A DNA stretch of 64,000 nucleotides from assembly GCF_003075045.1 (NCBI RefSeq), contig NZ_QCZD01000005.1, positions 62,001 through 126,000 on the forward strand, in the 5' to 3' direction. Under the pieces are notes generated by a model. The model was not told the DNA's origin and ran no database searches. It saw nothing but the letters and a program-made list of their open reading frames with translations. Positions 8,209 through 16,248 of the stretch are shown one piece after another. Position 1 is the stretch's first letter; every line of letters begins with the position of its first letter. Source of the DNA: Maribacter litoralis (GTDB taxonomy: Bacteria > Bacteroidota > Bacteroidia > Flavobacteriales > Flavobacteriaceae). The position numbers were made by a program, and so were the translations under genes.

Positions 8209-9240
8209 ATGAAGAAGTTGTCTTTTTTTAAAAGAATCATGTTGTTCTTAAACATGATTGTAGTTTTCTGTTTGTTTTTGGCATGTATTGTGCCATACAC
8301 ATCCATAGCAAGTTTAGCTTTTATTAGTTTAACCGTACCTGCATTGGTTTGCATCAATATGCTTTTCGTATTGTATTGGGTATTGGCTAAAAAAGTATAC
8401 TTGTTTTTTTCGTTATTGATTTTGGTCTTTGGTTATTTTACTCTAGGTTCATTTATAGGTTTTAATAGTAAACTTAATAACACTTTAGAGGGTGGAGCAA
8501 TATCTTTGTTAAGTTATAATGTGTTAGGTTTTCATGGAAAGAATTACAATGAGTGGGAAATAAGTACAAGTGGTGATATCGTTGAGTTTGTTGAAAGCGA
8601 AGACCCAAGTATTATTTGTTTTCAGGAATTTCAATCATATCATTTAAAAAATGATATGCTTAAAAATTATCCTTATGTAGCGAACAATTTTGAAAATCAG
8701 AAGGATAATATTAGTGTAAACTTAGCAGTTTATTCTAAATATAAAATTATCAATAGTGAAAAACTTGTGTTTCCAGATACATATAATGGAGGATTATTTA
8801 TTGATATGATAGTTCAAACCGATACTGTAAGAGTTTTTAACTTACACTTACAATCTTTTGCGGTTAGACCAAATAATTTAAAATATGAGCGATCTGATCG
8901 TTTATTTGTTCGTTTGCGAGATTCTTTTGAAAAACAACTACAGCAAGCTGAAATTATAAGAGAATTTATAAATAATAGCCCTTATAAGGTTATAGTGGCA
9001 GGTGATTTCAATAACACCCAATTTTCCAAAGTATACTTTAATATTAAAGGCAATCTAAAGGATACTTTTCTAGAAGCTGGTCGTGGTTATGGTGAAACAA
9101 TTAAGTTTTGGAAATTTCCTTTTAGAATTGATATGATATTAACTGATCCTTCTATAGAGGTGTTATCACATAAAAATTACAAGATCGATATATCTGATCA
9201 TGAACCAATAATGGCAACTTTTAAAATTCCCCACCAATAA
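8209..9240 (+). CDS. Membrane-anchored endonuclease/exonuclease/phosphatase family protein
   Basis: 343 residues. Three hydrophobic helices occupy the first 85 residues, then an EEP fold: LLSYNVLGFHG (strand with the metal-binding Asn), FQEFQS (metal-binding Glu), VAGDFNNTQFS (Asp and Asn) and ISDHEPIMATF (Asp-His dyad). All key residues of the DNase I-like fold are present. The catalytic domain is predicted on one face of the inner membrane. EEP enzymes cut phosphodiesters in nucleic acids, lipids or phosphoinositides; the substrate cannot be told. Its 3-prime end overlaps the convergent gene by 20 bases. Confidence 0.85.
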   Translation: MKKLSFFKRIMLFLNMIVVFCLFLACIVPYTSIASLAFISLTVPALVCINMLFVLYWVLAKKVYLFFSLLILVFGYFTLGSFIGFNSKLNNTLEGGAISLLSYNVLGFHGKNYNEWEISTSGDIVEFVESEDPSIICFQEFQSYHLKNDMLKNYPYVANNFENQKDNISVNLAVYSKYKIINSEKLVFPDTYNGGLFIDMIVQTDTVRVFNLHLQSFAVRPNNLKYERSDRLFVRLRDSFEKQLQQAEIIREFINNSPYKVIVAGDFNNTQFSKVYFNIKGNLKDTFLEAGRGYGETIKFWKFPFRIDMILTDPSIEVLSHKNYKIDISDHEPIMATFKIPHQ

Positions 9241-9541
9241 ATAAACAATCTACGATATCCGCTAATATGTGTATTAGCAATGCGAGCCCTATTATTCTGG
9301 TTTTCTTGTAGGCAAACATCATTGTATACATAGCTATTGCCCAATACGAGTGTAACGGATGAAAATTAATACTACAACGATTTGCGTCAAACATTGGTGT
9401 TGCAAGTAAATGGTCTAAATCGGTAACTATACCGGACAAAAGTATAATTGCCGCCCAAAATTTATTTTCCCTGTAAAAATAGATGGCGATAATGATGGGT
9501 ACTATGAAATGAATACCATAATGAGCTATGAACCTAAGCAT
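9221..9541 (-). CDS. DUF6122 family small membrane protein
   Basis: 106 residues with three to four membrane helices. Conserved polar marks include HYGIHF at the start, VTDLDHLLATP, the CSINFHPLHS loop and HILADIVDC, reminiscent of YdjM-like membrane metal-dependent hydrolases (several His and Asp at membrane edges). That likeness is an inference. The start overlaps the upstream WbqC gene by eight bases (ATGCTTAG), so it is translationally coupled. It ends inside the 3-prime end of the EEP gene with no terminator visible. Confidence 0.7.
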   Translation of the reverse strand: MLRFIAHYGIHFIVPIIIAIYFYRENKFWAAIILLSGIVTDLDHLLATPMFDANRCSINFHPLHSYWAIAMYTMMFAYKKTRIIGLALLIHILADIVDCLFIGGEF

Positions 9542-10163
9542 TATCCTGTGATATAAAGTCCTTTTTTAAGTATTCAATGGTGTTAGGTCCTAAATTGAAT
9601 AGTAGGTCTAATATGCTTAGATTAGGGATAAATCCGTGGCGGTCACCAAAAACTTGTGTATATGGTTCAATAGTGAGCTTGTGCTTTAGTTTAGCATTTA
9701 TCAAAAACCTGAAATCTTCATGTTCGCTTGGTTCAATTTCAAACTCCGTAGAGGTATCTTTTGGCATTTCCATTTGCAAACACTCGAAAATGGTTTCAAT
9801 CGTTTTTAAATTATAATCTAAAAGCTTCTCGTAGGGTTTATCATATAAAGGTTTAATCTCATCTTCATAAAATTCAAAGAAAGGAGATGTTCTGTATGCT
9901 GTTTGTAGGGTTCGCCAATGTTGCCTTTGCCAAGGGTAAGAATTGTCTATTAAAACATCTTTATATTTTTGTCTGCCATTTTCCTTACCCACATGAATTA
10001 TAGGAATACTTAATATGTGCTTACCACGGTCATTGGATATATATGTTCTATTTCTAAAGGTCTGCTTTTGGTAATTATCATGTACCTCCCAACAAACTGG
10101 CTCGTGGAGTATATAGCTGAACGCAAATATATTAGGGAAATATGAAGGATGAATTAGTTTCAT
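9534..10163 (-). CDS. WbqC-like family protein
   Basis: 209 residues. The opening MKLIHPSYFPNIFAFSYI and the TFRNRTYISNDRGKHILSIPI block, with QRQHWRTLQTAYRTSPFFEFY near residues 77-97, are marks of the WbqC-like family. These proteins occur in O-antigen and glycan loci and are suspected in sugar modification; activity in this lineage is uncertain. It lies five bases after lepB in the same direction, a conserved arrangement in flavobacteria that points to envelope work but not to a specific reaction. Confidence 0.85.
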   Translation of the reverse strand: MKLIHPSYFPNIFAFSYILHEPVCWEVHDNYQKQTFRNRTYISNDRGKHILSIPIIHVGKENGRQKYKDVLIDNSYPWQRQHWRTLQTAYRTSPFFEFYEDEIKPLYDKPYEKLLDYNLKTIETIFECLQMEMPKDTSTEFEIEPSEHEDFRFLINAKLKHKLTIEPYTQVFGDRHGFIPNLSILDLLFNLGPNTIEYLKKDFISQDNA

Positions 10164-10168
10164 CTGAT

Positions 10169-11869
10169 TTATTTAGTACCCTTTTTTCGTTTCCAGAACC
10201 AATTTCCTACTAAGTATGCCACTAATAACAGCAAGAAATACTTAAAGTATGACTGTGGTTCTCCATCTCCATTCACAGTAGTAAAAATACGATCCCATCT
10301 AGGTCTCCAATTGGTAATGCCTTCAGTAAAGTTGTCAAAACTCATCCAAATGAAAATAGGGGTTCCAACAATATGGTTTTCGGGTACATAACCCCAGGCC
10401 CTACTGTCTTCAGAATGATCTCTATTATCACCCATCATCCAAAAATAATCTTGTTTGAACGTATAACTGGTGGCCGGTTTGCCATTAATGCTAATTTGAT
10501 TTCCAGATACCGAAATGTCGTTATTCTCGTATTCTTGTATTATTTTCTTGTAAAGAGGAAGAACTTTTAAATTCAAATCTACAGTAGCTCCTTTTTGTGG
10601 GATATAAATAGGTCCAAGTTGGCTGTAATTCCATGGGTAATCCGGACTTTGAGGAAATAAATTGATGCCGCGTCTACCTTTCTCCGTTATTTGTTGCACC
10701 ACAGAATCGATATTAGGGCTTTTTCGAAGTGAACTGACCATTTCAGCGGTCAAAGGTACTGTACGCTGACGGTCGGTGATTTCTTTTAATGATAATCTAT
10801 ATTTGGATATTACATTGGCAGGTATACCACTTGCTTTTGTAAATAGCTCAATTTGACCATTGTCATTTTGGTTGAATCCTAAAATATAATTTCTTATACC
10901 GTTTACTTGTTCTTGATTAAGAGGGTTTGAAAGGTATTTTCTTGTAAAATCTGTTATGCCTAAATTATCCAAGGCTCTCGATGATACACCTTTAGAGCTA
11001 TAAATGGTATAGTCAAACTGTGGTTTTGCACTTTTAGGTAATTCTAACTGTTTTCCGTTTATGAATACATAACCATCACGCACTTCTAACGAATCCCCCG
11101 GTATTCCGACGCAACGTTTTACATAGTTTGATTTTTTATCAATAGGCTTGTCTACACCTTTTTCCTTTTTAAAGAATACGCGAACAGTATCGGCCGGCCA
11201 GCTAAAAACTACTATATCATTTCTATCAACTTTCGTAAACCCTGGTAGTCTAAAGTAGGGTAGTTGTGGTTTTTTTAAATATGAAGGAACACCCAATACA
11301 GGAAGTGTATCATGAACCATAGGGGCTGCAACCGTGGTCATTGGGGTTCTTGCACCATAGTGAAACTTGCTTACAAAAAGAAAATCGCCCACTCTAAGTG
11401 TACGCTCTAATGAGCCTGTAGGTATTACATAAGGCTGAATGAAGTAGGTATGAACCAATGTTGCGGCAACCACTGCGAATAAGATGGAACTGACCCATTC
11501 GCCCGTTGCAGTTTTAGGATGCAACGATCTGTCTTGTATATAGGTTACTTCTAATGCATAATTTACATAATAGATGTAAAAACCTAGAGTAAGCACAACT
11601 ATCCAAGTTTCTGCCTTGCTGTTTCTACCAAAACTTCTAATGGTCTCTACCCATATAACAGGAAACATTAAAAGATTGATAATAGGTATGAATAATAATA
11701 TTACCCACCATTTTGGTCTGTTGATGATTTGCATCAATACGATGGCATTGTATACTGGTATTGCTGCTTCCCAAGCTTTTCTACCAGCTTTAACGTATAA
11801 CTTCCAAGTTCCTAAAAAGTGGATTACTTGTACAATGAGGATAAATATAATCCATTGAGTGCCGTTCAT
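10169..11869 (-). CDS. lepB: Signal peptidase I, long Bacteroidota form
   Basis: 566 residues, far longer than the 324 of E. coli LepB. The first 115 residues hold four membrane helices with a DUF5684-like stretch (AAIPVYNAIVLMQII). The catalytic core follows: serine S153 in VIPTGSLERTL, lysine K251 in NYVKRCVGIPGD, and box E MMGDNRDHSEDSR near residue 475. About 200 residues inserted between the Lys and box E form a large periplasmic domain typical of this phylum. A last membrane helix is near 545 and is followed by a basic tail. It cleaves signal peptides of exported proteins. A 10-bp inverted repeat lies 31 bases upstream. Confidence 0.95.
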   Translation of the reverse strand: MNGTQWIIFILIVQVIHFLGTWKLYVKAGRKAWEAAIPVYNAIVLMQIINRPKWWVILLFIPIINLLMFPVIWVETIRSFGRNSKAETWIVVLTLGFYIYYVNYALEVTYIQDRSLHPKTATGEWVSSILFAVVAATLVHTYFIQPYVIPTGSLERTLRVGDFLFVSKFHYGARTPMTTVAAPMVHDTLPVLGVPSYLKKPQLPYFRLPGFTKVDRNDIVVFSWPADTVRVFFKKEKGVDKPIDKKSNYVKRCVGIPGDSLEVRDGYVFINGKQLELPKSAKPQFDYTIYSSKGVSSRALDNLGITDFTRKYLSNPLNQEQVNGIRNYILGFNQNDNGQIELFTKASGIPANVISKYRLSLKEITDRQRTVPLTAEMVSSLRKSPNIDSVVQQITEKGRRGINLFPQSPDYPWNYSQLGPIYIPQKGATVDLNLKVLPLYKKIIQEYENNDISVSGNQISINGKPATSYTFKQDYFWMMGDNRDHSEDSRAWGYVPENHIVGTPIFIWMSFDNFTEGITNWRPRWDRIFTTVNGDGEPQSYFKYFLLLLVAYLVGNWFWKRKKGTK

Positions 11870-11899
11870 CTTTTTTGTTTTTTATTGATATAGTACGAA

Positions 11900-11928
11900 T
11901 ATTGATATCGGTTCATATGATATCAATA
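11900..11928. promoter_or_regulatory. Perfect 10-bp inverted repeat upstream of lepB
   Basis: TATTGATATC (11900-11909) and GATATCAATA (11919-11928) are exact reverse complements around nine bases, about 30 bases before the lepB ATG and downstream of dapB. No T-run follows, so it is more like a protein-binding site than a terminator. No regulator can be named. Confidence 0.45.
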
Positions 11929-11964
11929 ATCAATCAGTCTTTAAGATTAATTTTTGTTACGCTT

Positions 11965-12666
11965 TTAACCAAGGTTTAACACATCTCGCATAGAGAATAC
12001 GCCGGTTTTTCCAATTATCCACTCTGCAGCAGTAACGGCACCTAAAGCAAAACCTTCTCTATTATGGGCTGTATGTTTAATTTGTATGCTATCAACAATA
12101 CTGTCATATGCCACTGTGTGTGTACCTGGTACTTTACCAATTCTTTTAGATGTTATTTTTAATGTTTCATCAGAAGAGTGGTCTAGTTTCCATGCTTTGT
12201 AGTTAGAATTCGATATAACGCCTTCAGCTAAAGTTATTGCCGTACCACTTGGTGCGTCTAATTTTTGAGTATGATGAATCTCTTCTAGTTCAACTTTGTA
12301 CTCGGGCAAATTTTGCATCATTTTTGCTAAATAGCTATTCAGCTCAAAAAATATGTTAACGCCTAAACTAAAATTTGAAGCATAAATAAAAGCTCCTTTT
12401 TTATCATTGCATAAGCTAACTGCATTTTCGTAATCATCTAACCACCCCGTTGTTCCAGAAATTACAGGTACATTATTGTTAATGCATTTGGTTATATTGC
12501 CATAAGCAGCACTGGGCATACTAAAATCAATAGCAACATCCATTGTACTAAAGTTTATATCTTCTGTACTTTCATCAATTTTGGCTACTATTTCATGACC
12601 ACGATTTAAAGCTATTTGCTCTATCATCTGACCCATTTTTCCGTATCCGAAAAGTGCAATTCTCAT
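11965..12666 (-). CDS. dapB: 4-hydroxy-tetrahydrodipicolinate reductase
   Basis: 233 residues, the short Bacteroidota type (E. coli 273). It reduces the product of DapA with NAD(P)H in lysine and diaminopimelate synthesis, feeding peptidoglycan. The dinucleotide site is FGYGKMG at 6-12, GTTG is at 71-74, and the catalytic motif EIHHTQKLDAPSGTA is at 129-143 with H131, H132 and K135. It sits two bases after the DUF5683 gene and 95 bases before lepB on the same strand. Confidence 0.96.
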   Translation of the reverse strand: MRIALFGYGKMGQMIEQIALNRGHEIVAKIDESTEDINFSTMDVAIDFSMPSAAYGNITKCINNNVPVISGTTGWLDDYENAVSLCNDKKGAFIYASNFSLGVNIFFELNSYLAKMMQNLPEYKVELEEIHHTQKLDAPSGTAITLAEGVISNSNYKAWKLDHSSDETLKITSKRIGKVPGTHTVAYDSIVDSIQIKHTAHNREGFALGAVTAAEWIIGKTGVFSMRDVLNLG

Positions 12667-12668
12667 TC

Positions 12669-13328
12669 TTAAAATTTTATTATTAATGCCATGCCGTAGT
12701 TGGGGCTATTGGTCACTTGGTTGAAATCTAAGTAGGGTTCAAAATCTATGCTTAGATCATCATCAATGTTAAATTGTTTTAAATGTGCATCTACATTGGC
12801 GTCAACTATATTCAATGCATAAAGACCTATTGCAGCTACGAGCCATAGATCACGATCATTTTGATAACGTTCTTGTTGGTATTCTAAATCATCGGTGTCC
12901 AAATCAGGATCTGCGCCTTCCGCATTATCTCCGTTAATGTCGTAATATTCATCATCCGTAAACCCTGCTTGTCTTCGTTTAAAAGCTGTTCGAAAACTTT
13001 TGTATAAATCATTATTGTAAGCGTACATATAAGCACTACCACCAATGGCTCCCCAAACAATGGGAACTTTCCAATAACGTTTATTGTAAATCTGCCCCAT
13101 TCCAGGAAGGATTGCTGAATAAAAAGCAGCTTTACTCGGTGCTAGGGGTTTGAACTCTCTTTCCACTTTTTTTAAGGCTACCGAGTCTTTAATGACCACT
13201 CCTTTTTCGGCAAGGTCTGCCTGTACACTGTCTATTTCGGTTTTAGGTATAGCATCTTGCTCTTCTTGTGAGAAGGTGAAATTTATAAATAGTAAAAGTG
13301 TACTAATTAATGAAAGATAGTTACGCAC
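12669..13328 (-). CDS. DUF5683 domain protein
   Basis: 219 residues. A signal peptide (LSLISTLLLFINFTFSQEE) is followed by an acidic linker and the DUF5683 core: AFYSAILPGMGQIYNKRYWKVPIVWG, two short hydrophobic helices, and a C-terminal beta segment. The protein is exported and probably membrane-associated. Function is unknown, but the gene is commonly placed between parB and dapB in flavobacteria. It overlaps the parB stop by eight bases, so translation is coupled. Confidence 0.85.
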   Translation of the reverse strand: MRNYLSLISTLLLFINFTFSQEEQDAIPKTEIDSVQADLAEKGVVIKDSVALKKVEREFKPLAPSKAAFYSAILPGMGQIYNKRYWKVPIVWGAIGGSAYMYAYNNDLYKSFRTAFKRRQAGFTDDEYYDINGDNAEGADPDLDTDDLEYQQERYQNDRDLWLVAAIGLYALNIVDANVDAHLKQFNIDDDLSIDFEPYLDFNQVTNSPNYGMALIIKF

Positions 13329-14229
13329 CTGTTATCAATTTTTTGATACGGTCAAATTCCTCTTGAGACTTAAATGGTATGGTTATTTTTCCTTTGGCAT
13401 TGTCGGTAGATTTAATATCTACTTTCACGGATAAGGCATCCGTTAATTCTTTTATTCCTTTTCTAACAAATACAGCAGGGTCATTCTTAACCGGCTTTTT
13501 AACCTCGGCAGAAGCTTCTGCTTTAGAATGATAGGCTTTTACTGCACTTTCGGTATCTCTAACCGAAAGATTGTCAAATATAATTTTTTCGTAAATCGAA
13601 ATTTGATCTTCTTTTTTGTCAATATTGACCAAAGCTCTACCATGCCCCATACTTAGAAAGCCATCACGCATGCCTGTTTGGATAATGGGATCAAGCTTTA
13701 ATAAACGCAAGTAATTGGCAATCGTAGATCTTTTTTTACCTACGCGCTCACTCAATTTCTCTTGAGTTAGATTTATTTCATCTATTAAACGTTGGTATGA
13801 AAGCGCTATTTCTATAGGGTCTAAATCTTGCCTTTGAATATTCTCTACCAAAGCCATCTCTAAAGACTCTTGGTCATTGGCAATACGTATATATGCCGGT
13901 ATAGTTTCTAAACCTAATAATTTAGATGCACGAAATCTTCTTTCACCAGAAACTAGTTGAAATTCATTAAAACCTAATTTTCTAACCGTAATAGGTTGTA
14001 TTACACCTAGTTCACGAATAGAAGTGGCTAATTCCTTAATATGTTCGTCATTGAAATTGGAACGTGGTTGAAATGGATTAACCTCTATATGATCTAAATC
14101 CAATTCAATTATATTACCAACAACTTTATCCGCATTTTTATCAGATGCCGTGTTTATATCATTCTCCGGATCTTTTAAAAGAGCCGAAAGTCCTCTACCT
14201 AAAGCTTGTTTTTTAGTCGCTTTTGCCAT
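13321..14229 (-). CDS. parB: Chromosome partitioning protein ParB
   Basis: 302 residues. An N-terminal ParA-interacting peptide (KQALGRGLSALLKDPEND) leads to the CTP-binding ParB/Srx domain with VNPFQPRSNF and SGERRFRASKLLGLETIPAY, a helix-turn-helix centred on LTQEKLSERVGKKRSTIANYLRLL, and a C-terminal dimerisation domain ending FDRIKKLITGA. It binds parS centromere sites and spreads as a CTP-dependent clamp. It lies two bases after parA. No parS is evident nearby. Confidence 0.97.
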   Translation of the reverse strand: MAKATKKQALGRGLSALLKDPENDINTASDKNADKVVGNIIELDLDHIEVNPFQPRSNFNDEHIKELATSIRELGVIQPITVRKLGFNEFQLVSGERRFRASKLLGLETIPAYIRIANDQESLEMALVENIQRQDLDPIEIALSYQRLIDEINLTQEKLSERVGKKRSTIANYLRLLKLDPIIQTGMRDGFLSMGHGRALVNIDKKEDQISIYEKIIFDNLSVRDTESAVKAYHSKAEASAEVKKPVKNDPAVFVRKGIKELTDALSVKVDIKSTDNAKGKITIPFKSQEEFDRIKKLITGA

Positions 14230-14231
14230 AC

Positions 14232-15011
14232 TTAAACCGTCTGCTTATTTTTTTTGACTATCTCATTAGCCATGTTCAAATAATTTGTTGCCCCTTTACT
14301 GGCAGCATCATATTTAATAATACTTTCTCCGTAACTAGGAGCTTCACTTAACCTAACATTACGTTGAATTACGGTATCGAATACCATATCTCCGAAATGT
14401 TTTCTTACTTCATCAACCACTTGGTTAGATAATCGTAATCTTGAGTCGTACATGGTCAACAACATACCTTCTATATCCAATTCAGAATTATGCAATTTTT
14501 GCACGCTCTTTATGGTATTCAGCAGTTTGCCCAATCCTTCTAGTGCAAAATATTCGCACTGTATGGGTATAATAACAGAATCTGCCGCGGTCAATGCATT
14601 CAAGGTCAATAGTCCTAAAGACGGGGCACAATCAATTAAAATATAATCGTAATCGTTCTTAAGGTCTAGAATGGCCTTTTTCATCATGTATTCGCGCTCA
14701 TCCTTATCTACCAGTTCAATTTCAATGGCAACAAGGTCTATGTGTGCAGGAATAAGGTCTACATTTGGCGATGTGGTAGGTATGATTGTCTCACGTGCAC
14801 TTTTGGTATGTTCCAAAAGTTGGTAAGAACCAAGTTCAACCCCATCGACATCTATACCAAGCCCAGAAGTAGCGTTCGCCTGGGGGTCAGCGTCTATTAA
14901 TAATACCTTTTTTTCCAATACACCTAGCGAGGCAGCTAAATTTACTGAGGTAGTAGTTTTGCCTACACCTCCTTTTTGATTGGCTATAGCAATAATCTTG
15001 CCCATGTTCAA
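14232..15011 (-). CDS. parA: Chromosome partitioning ATPase ParA (Soj)
   Basis: 259 residues. Deviant Walker A KGGVGKTTT at residues 13-21 with the signature Lys, LLIDADPQANATSG at about 37-51 and LIDCAPSLGLLTL near 126 define the ParA/MinD family. It moves ParB-bound origins during segregation. The start could also be the ATG at 15005, two codons later, which removes MN and leaves MGKIIAIANQ, the usual family start. First gene of parA-parB-DUF5683-dapB. A near-consensus -7 box (TATTTTTA, minus strand, 15026-15033) is upstream. Confidence 0.97.
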   Translation of the reverse strand: MNMGKIIAIANQKGGVGKTTTSVNLAASLGVLEKKVLLIDADPQANATSGLGIDVDGVELGSYQLLEHTKSARETIIPTTSPNVDLIPAHIDLVAIEIELVDKDEREYMMKKAILDLKNDYDYILIDCAPSLGLLTLNALTAADSVIIPIQCEYFALEGLGKLLNTIKSVQKLHNSELDIEGMLLTMYDSRLRLSNQVVDEVRKHFGDMVFDTVIQRNVRLSEAPSYGESIIKYDAASKGATNYLNMANEIVKKNKQTV

Positions 15012-15194
15012 AGTAAGTTAGGTCGTAAAAATACAATTATTTATGAGGCTAATGAAAGCTTTTTGTTAACACTAAGTGAATAAGCACCCACTTTTCATTA
15101 ATAATGCGTTAAACTTTTAATTATGAAACGGTTAAGACTTAGGGTTAAGTATAGTATTTTAAAAGTAGAAAACTTATTAAAATGATATGAAAAA

Positions 15195-15527
15195 TTATTT
15201 TTTATCCCTAAGTTTTAAACTGTCCTCGTATTCAATAAGATAAATTTCCTCGTTCTTTTTCTTAAGATAATACTCTTCTCTGGCAAAACGTTCCAACTCA
15301 TCTTCGTCAGATAATTTTTCTATAATCTTTTTGTCCTTTGCAATTTCTTCTTTCAAGAATTCTTGGGTCTTCTCAAGTTTTTTGATTTCCTTTCGTAATT
15401 CTAAATGAATTAATAAGGAGTTGGTGTCGAAAAAAAGCATCCAAACAACAAAAACGGTCAAGACCAATACATACATATTGGTCATGATCTTAAACCATTT
15501 TTTTTGTTTTAAATCTTTAAATGCCAT
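15195..15527 (-). CDS. FtsB/DivIC-like septum formation protein
   Basis: 110 residues. One membrane helix (about residues 18-34, VLVLTVFVVWMLFFD) is followed by a coiled coil (LRKEIKKLEKTQEFLKEEI) and the FtsB/DivIC end motif ELERFAREEYYLKKKNEEIYLI. Such proteins join FtsL and FtsQ/DivIB in the division complex and help switch on septal wall synthesis. Its first base is the last base of udk, so the pair is co-transcribed. Confidence 0.9.
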   Translation of the reverse strand: MAFKDLKQKKWFKIMTNMYVLVLTVFVVWMLFFDTNSLLIHLELRKEIKKLEKTQEFLKEEIAKDKKIIEKLSDEDELERFAREEYYLKKKNEEIYLIEYEDSLKLRDKK

Positions 15528-16141
15528 TAGGATTGCATTATTTTTTCGTTGATGATACTCTTTACAATTTCAACGGCAACTGTATTGTATTTATTATTGG
15601 GTATTATAATATCTGCATATTCTTTGGTAGGTTCAATAAACTGCTCGTGCATTGGTTTAATTACCGCTTGATATTTTTCTAGGGTCTCATCTAAATTCCA
15701 ACCACGTTCGTTTACATCTCGCTTAAGCCTTCTTATTAACCGCTCATCGGTATCAGCATGTACAAATATTTTAATATCGAACATTTTACGAATGGCAGAA
15801 TTTGTCATGATTAAGATACCCTCTACTATGATAACTTTTGTAGGGTGGGTAAGTACCGTTTTTGCCGTTCTGTTACACTCTAAAAAAGAGTAGACCGGTT
15901 GTTCTATGGATTCTCCGTTTTTTAAGGCAATTAAGTGTTGTTCCAATAGTGCGAAATCTATTGAGCTAGGGTGGTCAAAATTGGTCTTGCGTCTATCTTC
16001 TAGTGATAAATGTGATAAATCGTTATAATAAGAATCTTGTGAGATGACACCAACTTCTTCATTGGGTAATTCATTAATAATTTGATTTACTACCGTGGTT
16101 TTACCACAACCGGTTCCACCAGCAATACCTATAACGAGCAT
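15527..16141 (-). CDS. udk: Uridine kinase
   Basis: 204 residues from the ATG at 16141 (MLVIGIAGGTGCGKTT). It phosphorylates uridine and cytidine for pyrimidine salvage. The P-loop GGTGCGKT is at residues 8-15, followed by ISQDSYYND, NFDHPSSIDF, and VIIVEGILIMTN with the LID region RRLKRDVNERG. An upstream ATG at 16168 is in frame, but the -7 box TATTTTTG at 16158-16165 overlaps that stretch, so the message would start after it. Translation of the family-typical start is therefore favoured. Confidence 0.95.
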   Translation of the reverse strand: MLVIGIAGGTGCGKTTVVNQIINELPNEEVGVISQDSYYNDLSHLSLEDRRKTNFDHPSSIDFALLEQHLIALKNGESIEQPVYSFLECNRTAKTVLTHPTKVIIVEGILIMTNSAIRKMFDIKIFVHADTDERLIRRLKRDVNERGWNLDETLEKYQAVIKPMHEQFIEPTKEYADIIIPNNKYNTVAVEIVKSIINEKIMQS

Positions 16142-16157
16142 ACATTTAAATTTAATG

Positions 16158-16165
16158 CAAAAATA
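16158..16165 (-). promoter_or_regulatory. -7 box of udk promoter
   Basis: Minus-strand TATTTTTG fits TAnnTTTG. The expected transcript start is near 16154, leaving about 13 bases before the udk ATG at 16141 and ruling out the in-frame ATG at 16168 if this promoter is used. Confidence 0.55.
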
Positions 16166-16216
16166 CATATTTGAATTTCAAAAAGCCCTAAACTTAAAAA
16201 TCAACTTTTAATAACA

Positions 16217-16244
16217 TTGCTTGAATTGTTAAGCCGTATTTTTG
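16217..16244 (+). promoter_or_regulatory. Promoter for efflux pump gene, possibly leaderless
   Basis: TTG at 16217-16219, 17 bases, then TATTTTTG at 16237-16244. The ATG at 16249 is only five bases past the box, at the expected transcript start, so the mRNA may have almost no leader. Confidence 0.6.
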
Positions 16245-16248
16245 CAAA

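Noticed and set aside
14787-14802. A parS-like string (TGTCTCACGTGCACTT) inside parA
   Set aside because: It keeps the CACGTG centre but matches only about 11 of 16 bases of the usual parS palindrome and is not itself symmetric beyond the core. It is likely ordinary coding sequence.
16142-16168. Upstream in-frame ATG for udk at 16168
   Set aside because: The -7 promoter box at 16158-16165 falls in this stretch, and the family start motif begins at 16141.
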